The notes: a model not told the origin generated them from the sequence alone. A DNA stretch of 64,000 nucleotides from Pseudomonas sp. MM213 (GCF_020423045.1 NZ_CP081943.1:3100001-3164000), one strand, 5' to 3'; numbered from the stretch's first letter, positions 35,127 through 44,396 are shown. Numbers and translations: made by a program.

Positions 35127-36949
35127 TTAAGCGTCTCCAGGGCAGAAGTAAAGGCGCTGGCGCCCTGCTCTGCGGAGCTGAAGGCCATGCGCATGAAACC
35201 AAACAGCTCGCGACCGGTGCCAATGTTGTTGCCCAACAGGCCCTTGGCCGGCGTGCGCGCTGCGAATTCTTCGGCGTCCACCTTAAGCTCCAGGGTGCCT
35301 TTGACGCCATCGACGCGGATGATATCGCCCTCTTGGACTCGCGCCAAAGCGCCGCCCACGTAAGCTTCGGGGCTGACGTGAATCGCCGCCGGGATTTTCC
35401 CCGAGGCGCCGGACATGCGTCCGTCGGTGACCAGCGCGACTTTGAAGCCGCGATCCTGCAGCACGCCGAGGAACGGCGTCATCTTGTGCAGTTCCGGCAT
35501 GCCGTTGGAGCGCGGGCCCTGGAAGCGCATCACCGCGACAAAGTCCTTCTCCAGCAAACCGGCCTTGAACGCATCGGCCAGATCCTGTTGATCCTGGAAC
35601 ACCATTGCCGGTGCTTCGACGATCTGGTTTTCCAAGGCGACTGCGGAGACTTTCATCACGCCACGACCGAGGTTGCCTTCCATCACGCGCAAGCCGCCCT
35701 CGGGCGAAAACGCACGCGCCACCGGGCGCAGGATGGTTTCATCGAGGCTGTCGGTGACGCCTTCGCGCCATACCAGCTCACCGTTATCGAGGAACGGTTC
35801 CTTGGTGTAGCGGCTCAGGCCGTGGCCCAGAACCGTGTTGACGTTTTCGTGGAGCAGGCCGGCCTCCAGCAGTTCGCGGATCAGGAACGACATGCCGCCC
35901 GCCGCCTGGAAGTGGTTGATGTCGGCTTTGCCGTTCGGGTAGACGTGGCTCAGGGTCGGCACGACTTCGGAGAGGTCGGCCATGTCCTGCCAGGTCAGTT
36001 GAATGCCCGCCGCCATGGCAATCGCCGGCATGTGCAAAGTGTGGTTGGTCGAACCGCCGGTGGCGTGCAGCGCCACGATGGAGTTGACCAGCGAACGCTC
36101 ATCGACGATTTCGCCGATCGGCATGAAGTTGCCATTCTGCTTGGTCAGGCGCGTGACCTGATGCGCCGCTTCGCGAGTCAGGGCATCGCGCAACGGCGTG
36201 TTCGGGTTGACGAAAGAGGCGCCCGGCAAGTGCAGGCCCATGACTTCCATCAGCAACTGGTTGGTGTTGGCGGTGCCGTAGAAAGTGCAGGTGCCAGGAC
36301 TGTGGTAGGAGTTCATTTCCGATTCCAGCAGCTCTTCGCGCGAGGCCTTGCCTTCGGCATAGCGCTGGCGCACATCGGCTTTCTGCTTGTTGGAAATGCC
36401 CGAGACCATCGGCCCGCCCGGTACGAAAATCATCGGCAGATGACCGAAGCGCAACGCGCCCATCATCAGGCCCGGCACGATCTTGTCGCAGATGCCGAGC
36501 ATCAGCGCGCCATCGAACATGTTGTGGGAAAGGGCAACAGCGGTGGACAGCGCGATCACTTCACGGCTTGGCAGGCTCAGCTCCATGCCCGGCTCGCCTT
36601 GGGTCACGCCATCGCACATCGCCGGGGTGCCGCCGGCGAACTGGCCGACGGAGCCGATTTCGCGCAGGGCTTTTTTGATCAGTTCAGGAAAGACTTCGTA
36701 CGGCTGATGCGCCGAGAGCATGTCGTTATATGACGAAACAATCGCGATGTTCGCGGAGTTCATCATTCGCAGGCTGTTCTTGTCTTCGGTGCCGCAACCG
36801 GCCACGCCATGGGCGAAGTTGGCGCATTGCAGCTTGCCGCGCATCGGACCGTCGCTGGCCGCACCGCGAATGAGCGCAAGGTAAGCCTCGCGGGTTGCGC
36901 GGCTGCGGGCGATAAGCCGTTCGGTGACCTCAAGGACGCGGGGATGCAT
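35123..36949 (-). CDS. edd: 6-phosphogluconate dehydratase
   Basis: The protein is 608 residues, full length. It turns 6-phosphogluconate into KDPG. It is an IlvD/Edd-family Fe-S enzyme: motifs include [15 protein letters not shown], the cluster Cys in [35 protein letters not shown], and C-terminal [27 protein letters not shown] precedes the ATG. It is the first gene of edd-glk-gltR-gtrS and is divergent from gap; a perfect HexR box lies between them. Confidence 0.96.
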   Translation of the reverse strand: MHPRVLEVTERLIARSRATREAYLALIRGAASDGPMRGKLQCANFAHGVAGCGTEDKNSLRMMNSANIAIVSSYNDMLSAHQPYEVFPELIKKALREIGSVGQFAGGTPAMCDGVTQGEPGMELSLPSREVIALSTAVALSHNMFDGALMLGICDKIVPGLMMGALRFGHLPMIFVPGGPMVSGISNKQKADVRQRYAEGKASREELLESEMNSYHSPGTCTFYGTANTNQLLMEVMGLHLPGASFVNPNTPLRDALTREAAHQVTRLTKQNGNFMPIGEIVDERSLVNSIVALHATGGSTNHTLHMPAIAMAAGIQLTWQDMADLSEVVPTLSHVYPNGKADINHFQAAGGMSFLIRELLEAGLLHENVNTVLGHGLSRYTKEPFLDNGELVWREGVTDSLDETILRPVARAFSPEGGLRVMEGNLGRGVMKVSAVALENQIVEAPAMVFQDQQDLADAFKAGLLEKDFVAVMRFQGPRSNGMPELHKMTPFLGVLQDRGFKVALVTDGRMSGASGKIPAAIHVSPEAYVGGALARVQEGDIIRVDGVKGTLELKVDAEEFAARTPAKGLLGNNIGTGRELFGFMRMAFSSAEQGASAFTSALETLN

Positions 36950-37069
36950 GTGTAGAACTCCAGGCTAACGGATGTGGCGACCTGATTGTCTATGCTGAAC
37001 AAGAGCCGTTGTTGATGGGATGACAAACGGCTTTCTTGATCATTCGGACCAGTTGATTCAGGTCACTCG

Positions 37070-37084
37070 TTGTAGATTGAACAA
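37070..37084. promoter_or_regulatory. HexR operator, edd/gap region (edd-proximal)
   Basis: TTGT-AGATTGA-ACAA is an exact match to TTGT-N7-ACAA, 121 bp upstream of the edd start. Confidence 0.75.
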
Positions 37085-37131
37085 AATATTGCCACTAAAA
37101 AGGCTTGTTTTCTATTTTTATGCGAATAATC

Positions 37132-37146
37132 TTGTAATTCCAACAA
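37132..37146. promoter_or_regulatory. HexR operator, edd/gap region (gap-proximal)
   Basis: TTGT-AATTCCA-ACAA is a second exact match, 24 bp before the gap ATG. With the first box it lets HexR repress both divergent promoters. Confidence 0.75.
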
Positions 37147-37149
37147 CAA
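37142..37149 (+). promoter_or_regulatory. Hfq/Crc-type A-rich motif upstream of gap
   Basis: AACAACAA, 20 bases before the ATG and overlapping the HexR box by five bases; its role depends on where transcription starts. Confidence 0.3.
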
Positions 37150-37169
37150 AACGACGGCGGCCCTGTTAA

Positions 37170-38171
37170 ATGACTCTTCGAATCGCAATCAATGGTTTTG
37201 GCCGTATCGGCCGCAACGTCCTTCGCGCACTGTATACCCAAGGCTACCGTCAGGATTTGCAGATCGTTGCAATCAATGACCTGGGCGACAGCGCGATGAA
37301 CGCTCATCTGCTCAAGTACGACACTGTTCACGGCACGTTCGACGCCGATGTCCAGCATGATCAGGAAAGCCTGACCGTCAATGGCGACCGGATTTCCGTC
37401 AGCGCCATTCGTAACCCGGCCGAGCTGCCCTGGGCTGCGGAAAAGATTGATGTCGTGTTCGAATGCACCGGTTTGTTCACCGACCGGGCCAAAGCCGCCG
37501 CGCATATTACGGCCGGCGCGCGCAAAGTGATCATCTCTGCACCGGCCAAAGGCGCCGACGCCACCGTGGTGTATGGGGTGAACCACGACATTCTGCGCCA
37601 ATCGCACCAGATTATTTCCAACGCGTCGTGCACCACCAACTGCCTGGCCCCGGTGGCCCAGGTGCTGCACCGCGAGCTGGGCATCGAAAGTGGTTTGATG
37701 ACCACCATCCACGCCTACACCAACGATCAAAACCTGACCGACGTCTACCACACCGACCCGTACCGCGCGCGTTCGGCCACCCAGAACATGATCCCGAGCA
37801 AGACCGGTGCGGCCGAAGCGGTCGGCCTGGTGCTGCCGGAACTGGCGGGCAAACTGACCGGCATGGCCGTGCGTGTGCCGGTGATCAACGTGTCGCTGGT
37901 GGACTTGACCGTGCAACTGAAGCGCGAGGCGTCGGCCGATGAAGTGAATGCACTGCTCAAGGAAGCCAGCCAGCATTCGAAGATTCTGGGCTACAACACG
38001 TTGCCGCTGGTCTCGAGTGACTTCAACCACAACCCGCTGTCGTCGATCTTCGACGCCAACCACACCAAGTCCAGCGGCAAGCTGCTCAAGGTTCTGGCCT
38101 GGTACGACAACGAATGGGGCTTCTCCAACCGCATGCTCGATAACTGCCTGGCGCTGTGCAACGCTGAGTAA
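37170..38171 (+). CDS. gap: Type I glyceraldehyde-3-phosphate dehydrogenase
   Basis: The protein is 333 residues. It oxidises glyceraldehyde 3-phosphate with [17 protein letters not shown] is the dinucleotide fold, ASCTTNC holds the catalytic Cys (about residue 154), [11 protein letters not shown] is the His region and [12 protein letters not shown] the C-terminal signature. In P. putida this copy (gap-1) belongs to the HexR regulon and works in glucose catabolism. The ATG at 37170 has no strong ribosome site (GGCGG 11 bases upstream). Confidence 0.96.
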   Translation: MTLRIAINGFGRIGRNVLRALYTQGYRQDLQIVAINDLGDSAMNAHLLKYDTVHGTFDADVQHDQESLTVNGDRISVSAIRNPAELPWAAEKIDVVFECTGLFTDRAKAAAHITAGARKVIISAPAKGADATVVYGVNHDILRQSHQIISNASCTTNCLAPVAQVLHRELGIESGLMTTIHAYTNDQNLTDVYHTDPYRARSATQNMIPSKTGAAEAVGLVLPELAGKLTGMAVRVPVINVSLVDLTVQLKREASADEVNALLKEASQHSKILGYNTLPLVSSDFNHNPLSSIFDANHTKSSGKLLKVLAWYDNEWGFSNRMLDNCLALCNAE

Positions 38172-38200
38172 CTCTGTGCCTGTTGCGCCGTACCCGACTC

Positions 38201-38292
38201 TGTAGGAGCCAGGCTTACCGGCGAAGAACGATGACGCGGTCTAACAGATACATCGCGCCGCTCGGTTCGCGGGCAAGCCTCGCTCCTACAGG
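38201..38292. repeat. Mixed REP pair
   Basis: The left arm is of the GAGCCAGG class and the right arm of the GAGCGAGG class, so the arms pair imperfectly. It looks like two REP halves of different subfamilies. Confidence 0.82.
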
Positions 38293-38339
38293 CGATGGCG
38301 TACTCAACCATCGTCGGTAACCTGCCTACGGAATACCCC

Positions 38340-38804
38340 ATGATCGGTATCAGCTTCACGCAAAAAACCGTCGCCGCGCGCAAACGCATCGCCCTGGTCG
38401 CCCATGACCACTGCAAGGTGTTCCTGCTGGACTGGGCCGAGCGGCACAAAGACAAACTCGCGCTACATGAACTGGTCGCCACCGGCACCACGGGTTTGTT
38501 ATTGCAACAACGCCTCGACCTGCCCGTGGAAAGCATGATCAGCGGCCCCTTGGGCGGCGACCAGCAACTCGGCGCGCAAATCGCCGAACAGCGGGTCGAC
38601 ATGCTGGTGTTCTTCTGGGACCCGTTCGAACCGCAACCCCATGACCCGGACATCAAGGCATTGCTGCGGGTCGCGGCAGTCTGGAACATTCCCGTCGCCT
38701 GCAATGAATGCAGCGCCGACTACCTGCTCAGCAGCCCGTTGATGGATCAGGCGCATTCACATCGCATCCCCGATTACGCGACCTATTTGCTGGGCCGCGC
38801 ATAA
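38340..38804 (+). CDS. mgsA: Methylglyoxal synthase
   Basis: The protein is 154 residues from the ATG at 38340. It converts dihydroxyacetone phosphate to methylglyoxal and phosphate, a bypass that frees phosphate when sugar phosphates build up. Motifs are IALVAHDHCK near residue 16, the phosphate loop VATGTTGLLL near 46, SGPLGGDQQLGAQIAE with the catalytic Asp near 72, and FFWDPFEPQPHDPD. It lies beside gap on the same strand with a REP in between, which suits a role in relieving triose-phosphate stress. Confidence 0.93.
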   Translation: MIGISFTQKTVAARKRIALVAHDHCKVFLLDWAERHKDKLALHELVATGTTGLLLQQRLDLPVESMISGPLGGDQQLGAQIAEQRVDMLVFFWDPFEPQPHDPDIKALLRVAAVWNIPVACNECSADYLLSSPLMDQAHSHRIPDYATYLLGRA

Positions 38805-38836
38805 ACCTTCACAAATCAGGACTTGACCATTGCAGC

Positions 38837-38858
38837 GGATGATAAGCATTATCATTTG
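38837..38858. promoter_or_regulatory. Fur box before the heme ECF sigma gene
   Basis: The palindrome TGATAA-GCA-TTATCA (38840-38854) with flanking GGA and TTTG resembles the Fur consensus, 27 bp upstream of the GTG start. Iron starvation should turn the sigma gene on. Confidence 0.7.
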
Positions 38859-38881
38859 ATCGAAATGGATCAGGTCCTCCC

Positions 38882-39400
38882 GTGAGTCAATCGCGCTTCA
38901 ATCACGTCTTCATCGCCCAGCGCGTCTCTCTGCTGCGCACGCTGGAGCGGATGGTCAACAATCACAGCACCGCCGAAGACCTCTTGCAGGAGACCTACCT
39001 GCGCGTGACCCGTGCGCTCAGCGAACGGGCCATCGACCACCTTGAACCCTTTGTTTTCCAGACCGCCCGCAACCTGGCGCTGGACCATTTGCGTGCGCGG
39101 CGCATTCAGTCACGGACGATGCTCGACGACGTGCCGATGGACGTGGTGGAAAGTATTGCCGCGCCGGCCAGCAGTGCCGAGGACGCCGCCCATGCCAAAC
39201 AATTGCTGGAGCGTTTGAACGTGAGCCTCAGTGAACTCAGCGCCCGTCAGCAGCAGATTTTCATTCTCAGCCGCTTGCACGGGCACAGCTATCTGGAGAT
39301 TTCCGAGACGCTCGGCGTGTCATTGAGCACGGTGCAAAAGGAGTTGAAGCTGATCATGGCTATCTGCATCGGTGTCGCCGAACGGTTAAACGGCGACTGA
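38882..39400 (+). CDS. hxuI: Heme-responsive ECF sigma factor (HxuI-like)
   Basis: The protein is 172 residues, starting with GTG. It has FecI-type sigma region 2 (NNHSTAEDLLQETYLRVTRAL) and region 4 (LSARQQQIFILSRLHGHSYLEISETLGVSLSTVQKELKLIM). It is followed by a FecR-type gene and a TonB receptor gene with a signalling domain, then heme oxygenase; the order matches hxuI-hxuR-hxuA of P. aeruginosa (PA1300-PA1302). A Fur box overlaps its likely promoter. I infer it drives hxuA and hemO through a shared element. The symbol is by synteny and family; the ligand being heme is supported by hemO. Confidence 0.87.
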   Translation: MSQSRFNHVFIAQRVSLLRTLERMVNNHSTAEDLLQETYLRVTRALSERAIDHLEPFVFQTARNLALDHLRARRIQSRTMLDDVPMDVVESIAAPASSAEDAAHAKQLLERLNVSLSELSARQQQIFILSRLHGHSYLEISETLGVSLSTVQKELKLIMAICIGVAERLNGD

Positions 39401-39481
39401 GCAAGCAAGGCTTTGCTACCCTTGCCCACTTTCAAGCTCCACTAAAAAACAGCCGTGCACAGACACTGCCGAGGAAACACC

Positions 39482-40447
39482 GTGACGGACACCCACCGCT
39501 CCCCTCCGCCCTCCCCGGCGCGGGACTCCGCAAGTGCGATGGACCAGGCCCTGGACTGGCTGATCGTGCTGGGCAGTCCGAGCGAAGAACAGTCTCGCCA
39601 GTTCCAGGCATGGCTGGACGCCGACCCTTTGCATGCGCAAGCGTTCGCCAAGGCCCAGGCTATCTGGGACGGCCCGCAAGTCGTGCAATGCGCGCAACAT
39701 CTGGCCGCGCAACCACCCAAAGTCACCGTGTTGTCGCGCCTGCGCCCGCACTGGAAACCGTTGGCCACTGCTGCCGTGTTGATCCTCGGCCTGTTCAGTT
39801 TCAGCAACCTGCCCCTGCGTCTCCAGGCCGATCACCTGACGGTGGTCGGTGAGCGTCAGCGCCTGCAACTGGAGGACGGTTCGAAAGTCCTGCTCAATAC
39901 CAATTCGGCGTTTTCCAGCACCATCAACGATCAGCAGCGCGTCGCCCGTCTTTATCAGGGCGAAGCGTTTTTCGAAGTGCCGGCCCATCGCGGCCAGCCG
40001 CTGGAAATCGACGCCGGACCGGTGAAGGCCAGCGTGCACGACACGGCATTTGCAGTGCGCTACCTCGATGGCGTGACGCAGGTTCAAGTGCAGCGTGGCG
40101 ATGTCGACTTGCGGGCGACCCGCGACGACGCACGGATTCGCCTGTCTGCCGGCGAAAGCATCCGCATCGGCCCCAACGGTTTCGACCGGCCGGCCAGGCT
40201 CGACGCCGCGACTGACCTGGCCTGGGTCCAGGGCCGACTGGTGTTCGAGAACTGCCCGATGAGCCAGGTGCTGGCGGAACTGCGTCGCTACTATCCAGGC
40301 TGGATCATCAACAACAACGAGCAATTGGCCGACGTCGCCGTGACCGGCAATTACCGTCTCGACCAGCCGCTGGACGTGGTCCGCTCGCTGGCGCACATCA
40401 CCTCGGCGCGGCTCCAGGAATATCCGGCGCTGGTGATCCTGAACTAA
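39482..40447 (+). CDS. hxuR: FecR-type anti-sigma/signal relay protein (HxuR-like)
   Basis: The protein is 321 residues from a GTG at 39482 after GAGGA. The cytoplasmic N-terminal anti-sigma part (about 15-75, with MDQALDWLIVLGSPSEEQSRQFQAWLDADPLHAQAFAKAQAIW) is followed by one membrane helix (about 93-112, PLATAAVLILGLFSF). The periplasmic FecR domain then has LEDGSKVLLNTNSAFS, GEAFFEVP and a C-terminal STN-like lobe (LVFENCPMSQVLAELRRY). It binds the receptor's signalling domain and passes the ligand signal to the sigma factor. Confidence 0.9.
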   Translation: MTDTHRSPPPSPARDSASAMDQALDWLIVLGSPSEEQSRQFQAWLDADPLHAQAFAKAQAIWDGPQVVQCAQHLAAQPPKVTVLSRLRPHWKPLATAAVLILGLFSFSNLPLRLQADHLTVVGERQRLQLEDGSKVLLNTNSAFSSTINDQQRVARLYQGEAFFEVPAHRGQPLEIDAGPVKASVHDTAFAVRYLDGVTQVQVQRGDVDLRATRDDARIRLSAGESIRIGPNGFDRPARLDAATDLAWVQGRLVFENCPMSQVLAELRRYYPGWIINNNEQLADVAVTGNYRLDQPLDVVRSLAHITSARLQEYPALVILN

Positions 40448-40464
40448 ATGAGAATTATTTTTAC
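40446..40464. promoter_or_regulatory. Fur-like box before hxuA
   Basis: AAATGAGAATTATTTTTAC resembles a Fur site (AATGATAATTATT-like) but the match is partial. It overlaps the left part of the proposed ECF promoter, so Fur bound here would block it. Confidence 0.45.
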
Positions 40465-40493
40465 TCGATAGCTGAAGCTCGTACGTCTCGTTA
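40458..40493 (+). promoter_or_regulatory. Proposed HxuI-dependent promoter of hxuA
   Basis: TTTTTACT-N18-CGTCTCGTTA, ending 76 bp before the ATG. The identical two blocks with identical spacing precede hemO. The CGTC core resembles the -10 of ECF (FecI-group) promoters. Confidence 0.6.
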
Positions 40494-40569
40494 TAGCCAA
40501 TGCAATTGATTCGCATCTTCATATGCCAATCAGCACCTATAAAGATTCGTGCGACTCGGAGCGCTATCG

Positions 40570-43161
40570 ATGTCCTCTCGCCTTACCCGCCACTCCTCTT
40601 CACCGTCCCGCGTGCTCTCGCTGTTGACCGCCGCCATCCTCATGGCTGGTAGCGCGCCGCTGATGGCCGCCACCGCCGCCGAGCAACCGACGCGCAACAT
40701 GGGCGATTACGCGTTTGCGATCCCGCAACAGTCGCTGGTCTCGGCACTCAATGCCTTTACCGCGGTGACGGGCTGGCAGGTCGGCTTGCCGGCAGAACTT
40801 GGGCAAGGCGTGGCCTCGCCGGGTGTGCGCGGGTCCTTGTCGCCGGAGAAAGCCCTGGATCGCCTGTTGGTGGGGACCAACCTGAGCTATCGCAAACTGG
40901 GCAACAACAACATCGTCCTGGAAAAGCGCCCGAGCAGCGGCGCGCTCAATCTGCAACAGGTGACCATCAGCGCCACCCGCCAGGAACAAACCGTGGAAAG
41001 CGTGCCGGGCACCGTCACCGTTCACACCCGCGAAGAGCTGGACCGCAACAACGTCAACACCATCAAGAACCTCGTGCGTTACGAACCGGGCGTTTCGGTC
41101 GGTGGTGCGGGCCAGCGCGGCGGGATCAGCGGCTACAACATCCGCGGCATCGACGGCGACCGGATCCTGACCCAGGTCGACGGCGTCGAAGTGCCGAACG
41201 ACTTCTTCAACGGCCCTTACGCCAAGACCCAGCGCAACTACGTCGACCCGGAGATCATCAAACGCGTCGAAATCCTCCGTGGGCCGGCCTCGGTGCTGTA
41301 CGGCAGCAACGCCATCGGCGGCGCGGTCAGTTATTTCACCCTCGACCCGGACGACATCATCAAACCCGGCAAAGACGTCGGCGCCCGCCTGAAAACCGGC
41401 TACAGCTCCGCCGACGAGAGCTGGTTGAAGTCCGCGACTGTGGCTGGCCGCGCCGATCAGTTCGATGGCTTGCTGCATTACAGCCAGCGCGACGGTCATG
41501 AAACCGAATCCTACGGCAACAACAACGGCACCGGCCTGGCGCGCACTGCGGCCAACCCGGAGGACGTGCGTACCTACAACGTATTGGCCAAGATCGGCTG
41601 GAACTACAACGAAGATTCGCGCCTGGGCCTGACGTATGAAAAGTACAAGGACGACCGCGACACCGATCAGAAAAGTGCCTACGGCGGTCCGTTCGACAAA
41701 GGCCAGCCGGCGATTCCGGCCAGCGTCCTGCCGGGCGGCATGTACCAGTGGCGCACCGGTAACGACACCGTCACCCGCGAGCGTTTCGGCCTGGAACACA
41801 GCTTCGCCCTCGACAGTCTGCTGGCAGACAACGTCAAGTGGAGCCTGAACCATCAGGTCGCCAAGACCGACCAGAGTACCGAAGAGTTCTACTACCCGAT
41901 CTCACGCAAAGTGCTGCGCACCCGCGAAACCCTTTATGAAGAAAAGCAGTGGGTGTTTGACGCGCAACTGGACAAGGCTTTCAGTCTTGCCGACACCGAG
42001 CACCTGCTGACCTACGGCACCACGATCAAGCAGCAGAAAGTCACCGGTTCGCGCAGCGGCAACGGCACCTGCCTCGCGGTCTTTGGCTCCTGCCGAACCC
42101 TCGGCGCCGTCAGCACCGCAGACGTGCTGAAAAAATCCAGCGACTTCCCCGATCCGACCGTCAACACCTACAGTTTGTTCGCCCAGGATCAGATCAGCTG
42201 GGACAAATGGACCTTCCTGCCGGGGCTGCGCTACGACTACACCGAGCTCAAGCCGCACATTACCCAGGAGTTCTTGAACACCGTGGCGGCCGATGGCCGC
42301 GGCACCGTCAGCAACGACTCCAAAACCTGGCATCGCGTGTCGCCGAAATTCGGCCTGACCTACGCCCTGACCGACCAGTACACCTGGTATGGCCAGTACG
42401 CCGAAGGTTTCCGCACACCGACCGCCAAGGCGTTGTACGGGCGCTTCGAGAACACCACCACCGGTTATCGCGTGGAGCCCAACCCGAACCTCGACCCGGA
42501 AACCAGCAAAGGTTTTGAAACCGGTCTGCGCGGTCAATTCGAATCGGGCTCCTTCGATGTGGCCGTGTTCTACAACAAGTACCGCGACTTCATCGAAGAG
42601 GATGCCATCTCCCCCGGTTACAACGAGCTGACCTTCCAGAGCGCCAACATCAAGCGCGCCACGATCAAGGGCGCAGAGGTCAAGGGACGTCTGAACCTCG
42701 ACGTCTTCGGCGCGCCACAAGGTCTGTACACCCAGGGCTCGGTGGCCTACGCCTACGGTCGCAACAATGACAACGGCGAACCGATCAACAGCGTCAACCC
42801 GCTGACCGGCGTGTTCGGCCTCGGTTACGACCAGGACAACTACGGTGGTTTGCTCAGCTGGACGCTGGTGAAAAAGAAGGATCGTGTCGACGACACCAAA
42901 TTCAAGTCGCCGGACGGCGTCAGCAGCCAGTTCAAATCGCCGGGCTTCGGCGTGCTGGACCTGACCGGTTTCTACAAAGTGACGGACGACGTGACCGTCA
43001 GCGCCGGGGTCTACAACCTGACCGACAAAAAGTACTGGCTGTGGGATGACGTGCGCGGTTACGACGGCGTCGGCGAGGCGTCGGTCCTCAGCCCGGCCAA
43101 CCTTGATCGCCTGACTCAGCCGGGTCGCAACTTCGCGGTCAATCTGGTCTGGGACATCTGA
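40570..43161 (+). CDS. hxuA: TonB-dependent heme receptor with signalling domain (HxuA-like)
   Basis: The protein is 863 residues from the ATG at 40570 (GGAG upstream). A long signal peptide ends near PLMAATAAEQ. An STN signalling domain follows (about 45-115, FAIPQQSLVSALNAFTAVTGWQVG), then a TonB box region (LQQVTISATRQEQ), plug (VPGTVTVHTREELDRNNVNTIKNLVRYEPGV; VEILRGPASVLYGSNAIGGAVSYFT) and a 22-strand barrel ending NFAVNLVWDI. The plug and barrel motifs (GYNIRGIDGDRILTQVDGVE) are those of hemoglobin/heme receptors. It imports heme and reports it to HxuR. Confidence 0.9.
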   Translation: MSSRLTRHSSSPSRVLSLLTAAILMAGSAPLMAATAAEQPTRNMGDYAFAIPQQSLVSALNAFTAVTGWQVGLPAELGQGVASPGVRGSLSPEKALDRLLVGTNLSYRKLGNNNIVLEKRPSSGALNLQQVTISATRQEQTVESVPGTVTVHTREELDRNNVNTIKNLVRYEPGVSVGGAGQRGGISGYNIRGIDGDRILTQVDGVEVPNDFFNGPYAKTQRNYVDPEIIKRVEILRGPASVLYGSNAIGGAVSYFTLDPDDIIKPGKDVGARLKTGYSSADESWLKSATVAGRADQFDGLLHYSQRDGHETESYGNNNGTGLARTAANPEDVRTYNVLAKIGWNYNEDSRLGLTYEKYKDDRDTDQKSAYGGPFDKGQPAIPASVLPGGMYQWRTGNDTVTRERFGLEHSFALDSLLADNVKWSLNHQVAKTDQSTEEFYYPISRKVLRTRETLYEEKQWVFDAQLDKAFSLADTEHLLTYGTTIKQQKVTGSRSGNGTCLAVFGSCRTLGAVSTADVLKKSSDFPDPTVNTYSLFAQDQISWDKWTFLPGLRYDYTELKPHITQEFLNTVAADGRGTVSNDSKTWHRVSPKFGLTYALTDQYTWYGQYAEGFRTPTAKALYGRFENTTTGYRVEPNPNLDPETSKGFETGLRGQFESGSFDVAVFYNKYRDFIEEDAISPGYNELTFQSANIKRATIKGAEVKGRLNLDVFGAPQGLYTQGSVAYAYGRNNDNGEPINSVNPLTGVFGLGYDQDNYGGLLSWTLVKKKDRVDDTKFKSPDGVSSQFKSPGFGVLDLTGFYKVTDDVTVSAGVYNLTDKKYWLWDDVRGYDGVGEASVLSPANLDRLTQPGRNFAVNLVWDI

Positions 43162-43170
43162 TCCTGCACG

Positions 43171-43215
43171 CTCACTGCGCGGCTTTTTATAGCGCCGCAC
43201 AGTGAGGTTTTTTTA
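43171..43215 (+). terminator. Terminator between hxuA and hemO
   Basis: CTCACTG-CGCGGC pairs with GCCGC-A-CAGTGAG and is followed by a seven-T run. The T-run also forms the left block of the proposed hemO promoter. Confidence 0.85.
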
Positions 43216-43245
43216 CTGTCAGGCGTCTTCTTGTTCGTCTCGTTA
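43210..43245 (+). promoter_or_regulatory. Proposed HxuI-dependent promoter of hemO
   Basis: TTTTTACT-N18-CGTCTCGTTA, same blocks and spacing as upstream of hxuA, ending 30 bp before the hemO ATG and immediately after a terminator, so hemO needs a promoter here. Confidence 0.6.
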
Positions 43246-43275
43246 CCAAGCGCCTCTTTTCTTCAAGGATTTCTC

Positions 43276-43884
43276 ATGACTAACCAGGACACTGCTCAAC
43301 GCCCGGCTTTGCGCTCGCAACGCTTGAACCAGATCACCCATGAACCCCACACCAAACTCGATGCGCTGGTCAAAGCCCACGCGCCGTTCGAAACCCAGGC
43401 CAATTTCGCCCGTTTCGTGGTGGCGCAGTATCTGTTCCAGTCGGAGCTGGTGGCGCTGTACAACGATGCCGAACTGATCGCCATCGTTCCCGATCTGGCA
43501 GCGCGCTGCCGTGCCGAAGCGGCCAAGGCTGACCTGGCCGATCTGGACACCGAAGTGCCGGCGCCTGTCGCGGGCGCAGTGAACAACCCGAGCAAAGCCG
43601 AAGCGCTGGGTTGGTTGTTTGTGTCCGAAGGCTCGAAGCTCGGTGCAGCGTTCCTGATCAAACGGGCTGTCGGCCTGGGCCTGAGCGAGACCTTCGGCGC
43701 CCGTCACCTCGGCGAACCGGCCGGTGGCCGCGCCGAAGGCTGGAAAAGCTTCGTCAAGACGCTGGACGGTCTGGCACTCACCGAACAGGAAGAAGCCGAG
43801 CTGGATAAAGGCGCAATTAATGCGTTCAACCGCTTCACCGTGTTGCTGGAACACGCCTACGCCACCACTCCCGAACTCGCCTGA
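43276..43884 (+). CDS. hemO: Heme oxygenase (HemO/PigA type)
   Basis: The protein is 202 residues from the ATG at 43276 (AAGGA upstream). It opens heme to biliverdin and releases iron. It aligns well with P. aeruginosa PigA/HemO from memory: NLRSQRLN-type lead then EPH with the proximal His (His25), the NFARFVVAQYLFQSELVALY helix, EALGWLFVSEGSKLGAAFLIKRA with distal-helix glycines, and FGARHLGEPAGGRAEGWKSFV. It is separated from hxuA by a terminator but preceded by a copy of the same promoter element, so uptake and degradation are likely induced together. Confidence 0.94.
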   Translation: MTNQDTAQRPALRSQRLNQITHEPHTKLDALVKAHAPFETQANFARFVVAQYLFQSELVALYNDAELIAIVPDLAARCRAEAAKADLADLDTEVPAPVAGAVNNPSKAEALGWLFVSEGSKLGAAFLIKRAVGLGLSETFGARHLGEPAGGRAEGWKSFVKTLDGLALTEQEEAELDKGAINAFNRFTVLLEHAYATTPELA

Positions 43885-43896
43885 TAACCCCGCCCT

Positions 43897-43987
43897 TGTA
43901 GGAGCGAGGCTTGCCCGCGAAGAACGATAACGCGGTCTATCTGAAAAACCGCGGCGCATTCTTCGCGGGCAAGCCTCGCTCCTACAG
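43897..43987. repeat. REP inverted pair (GAGCGAGG class)
   Basis: TGTAGGAGCGAGGCTTGCCC and its complement, with the family spacer type GCGGTCT...ACCGC, between hemO and the YbaN gene. Confidence 0.9.
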
Positions 43988-44003
43988 GTCATAAATCGAT
44001 CTT

Positions 44004-44396
44004 ATGACTCGCTCCTCCTCAAAACTCGCCCGTTTCCTGTTCGGTCTCTTGGCCTACATCAGCCTAGCCATCGGCCTGATCGCCATCGTCGTGCCTGGCC
44101 TGCCGACCACCGAGTTCGTCCTGCTCGCCGCCTGGGCCGCGACCAAGAGTTCGCCGCGCCTGAGTGCCTGGCTGGAAAACCATCGGCTGTTCGGTCCGAT
44201 CCTCTGCAACTGGCGCAACGGTAAAATCGTTGCGCGTCGAGCCAAGGTCAGTGCCACCGTGAGCATGCTGCTGTGCGCCGGGTTGATGCTGGTCATGCTC
44301 GATCACGGTTGGCCGGTTTACCTCGCCATCGCCGGCATGAGCCTGGGCAATCTGTGGATCTGGTCACGACCGGAATCACTGCCGCAAACCACCTGA
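44004..44396 (+). CDS. YbaN family (DUF454) inner-membrane protein
   Basis: The protein is 130 residues with three hydrophobic segments (about 10-30, 32-50 and 85-115). The DUF454 motif VPGLPTTEFVLLAAWAATKSSPRLSAWLENHRLFGPIL is at residues 30-68. Function is unknown. A REP lies between it and hemO; the two may still share a transcript. Related genes are often found beside heme or iron genes in pseudomonads to my memory, but I cannot check this here. Confidence 0.87.
   Translation: MTRSSSKLARFLFGLLAYISLAIGLIAIVVPGLPTTEFVLLAAWAATKSSPRLSAWLENHRLFGPILCNWRNGKIVARRAKVSATVSMLLCAGLMLVMLDHGWPVYLAIAGMSLGNLWIWSRPESLPQTT

Noticed and set aside
37142..37149. AACAACAA before gap as a firm Crc site
   Set aside because: It overlaps the HexR box, and the transcript start is unknown, so it may not be in the mRNA; kept only as a low-confidence feature.
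43171..43215. Possible small RNA between hxuA and hemO
   Set aside because: The hairpin with T-run is explained as the hxuA terminator, and no separate promoter upstream of it is visible.
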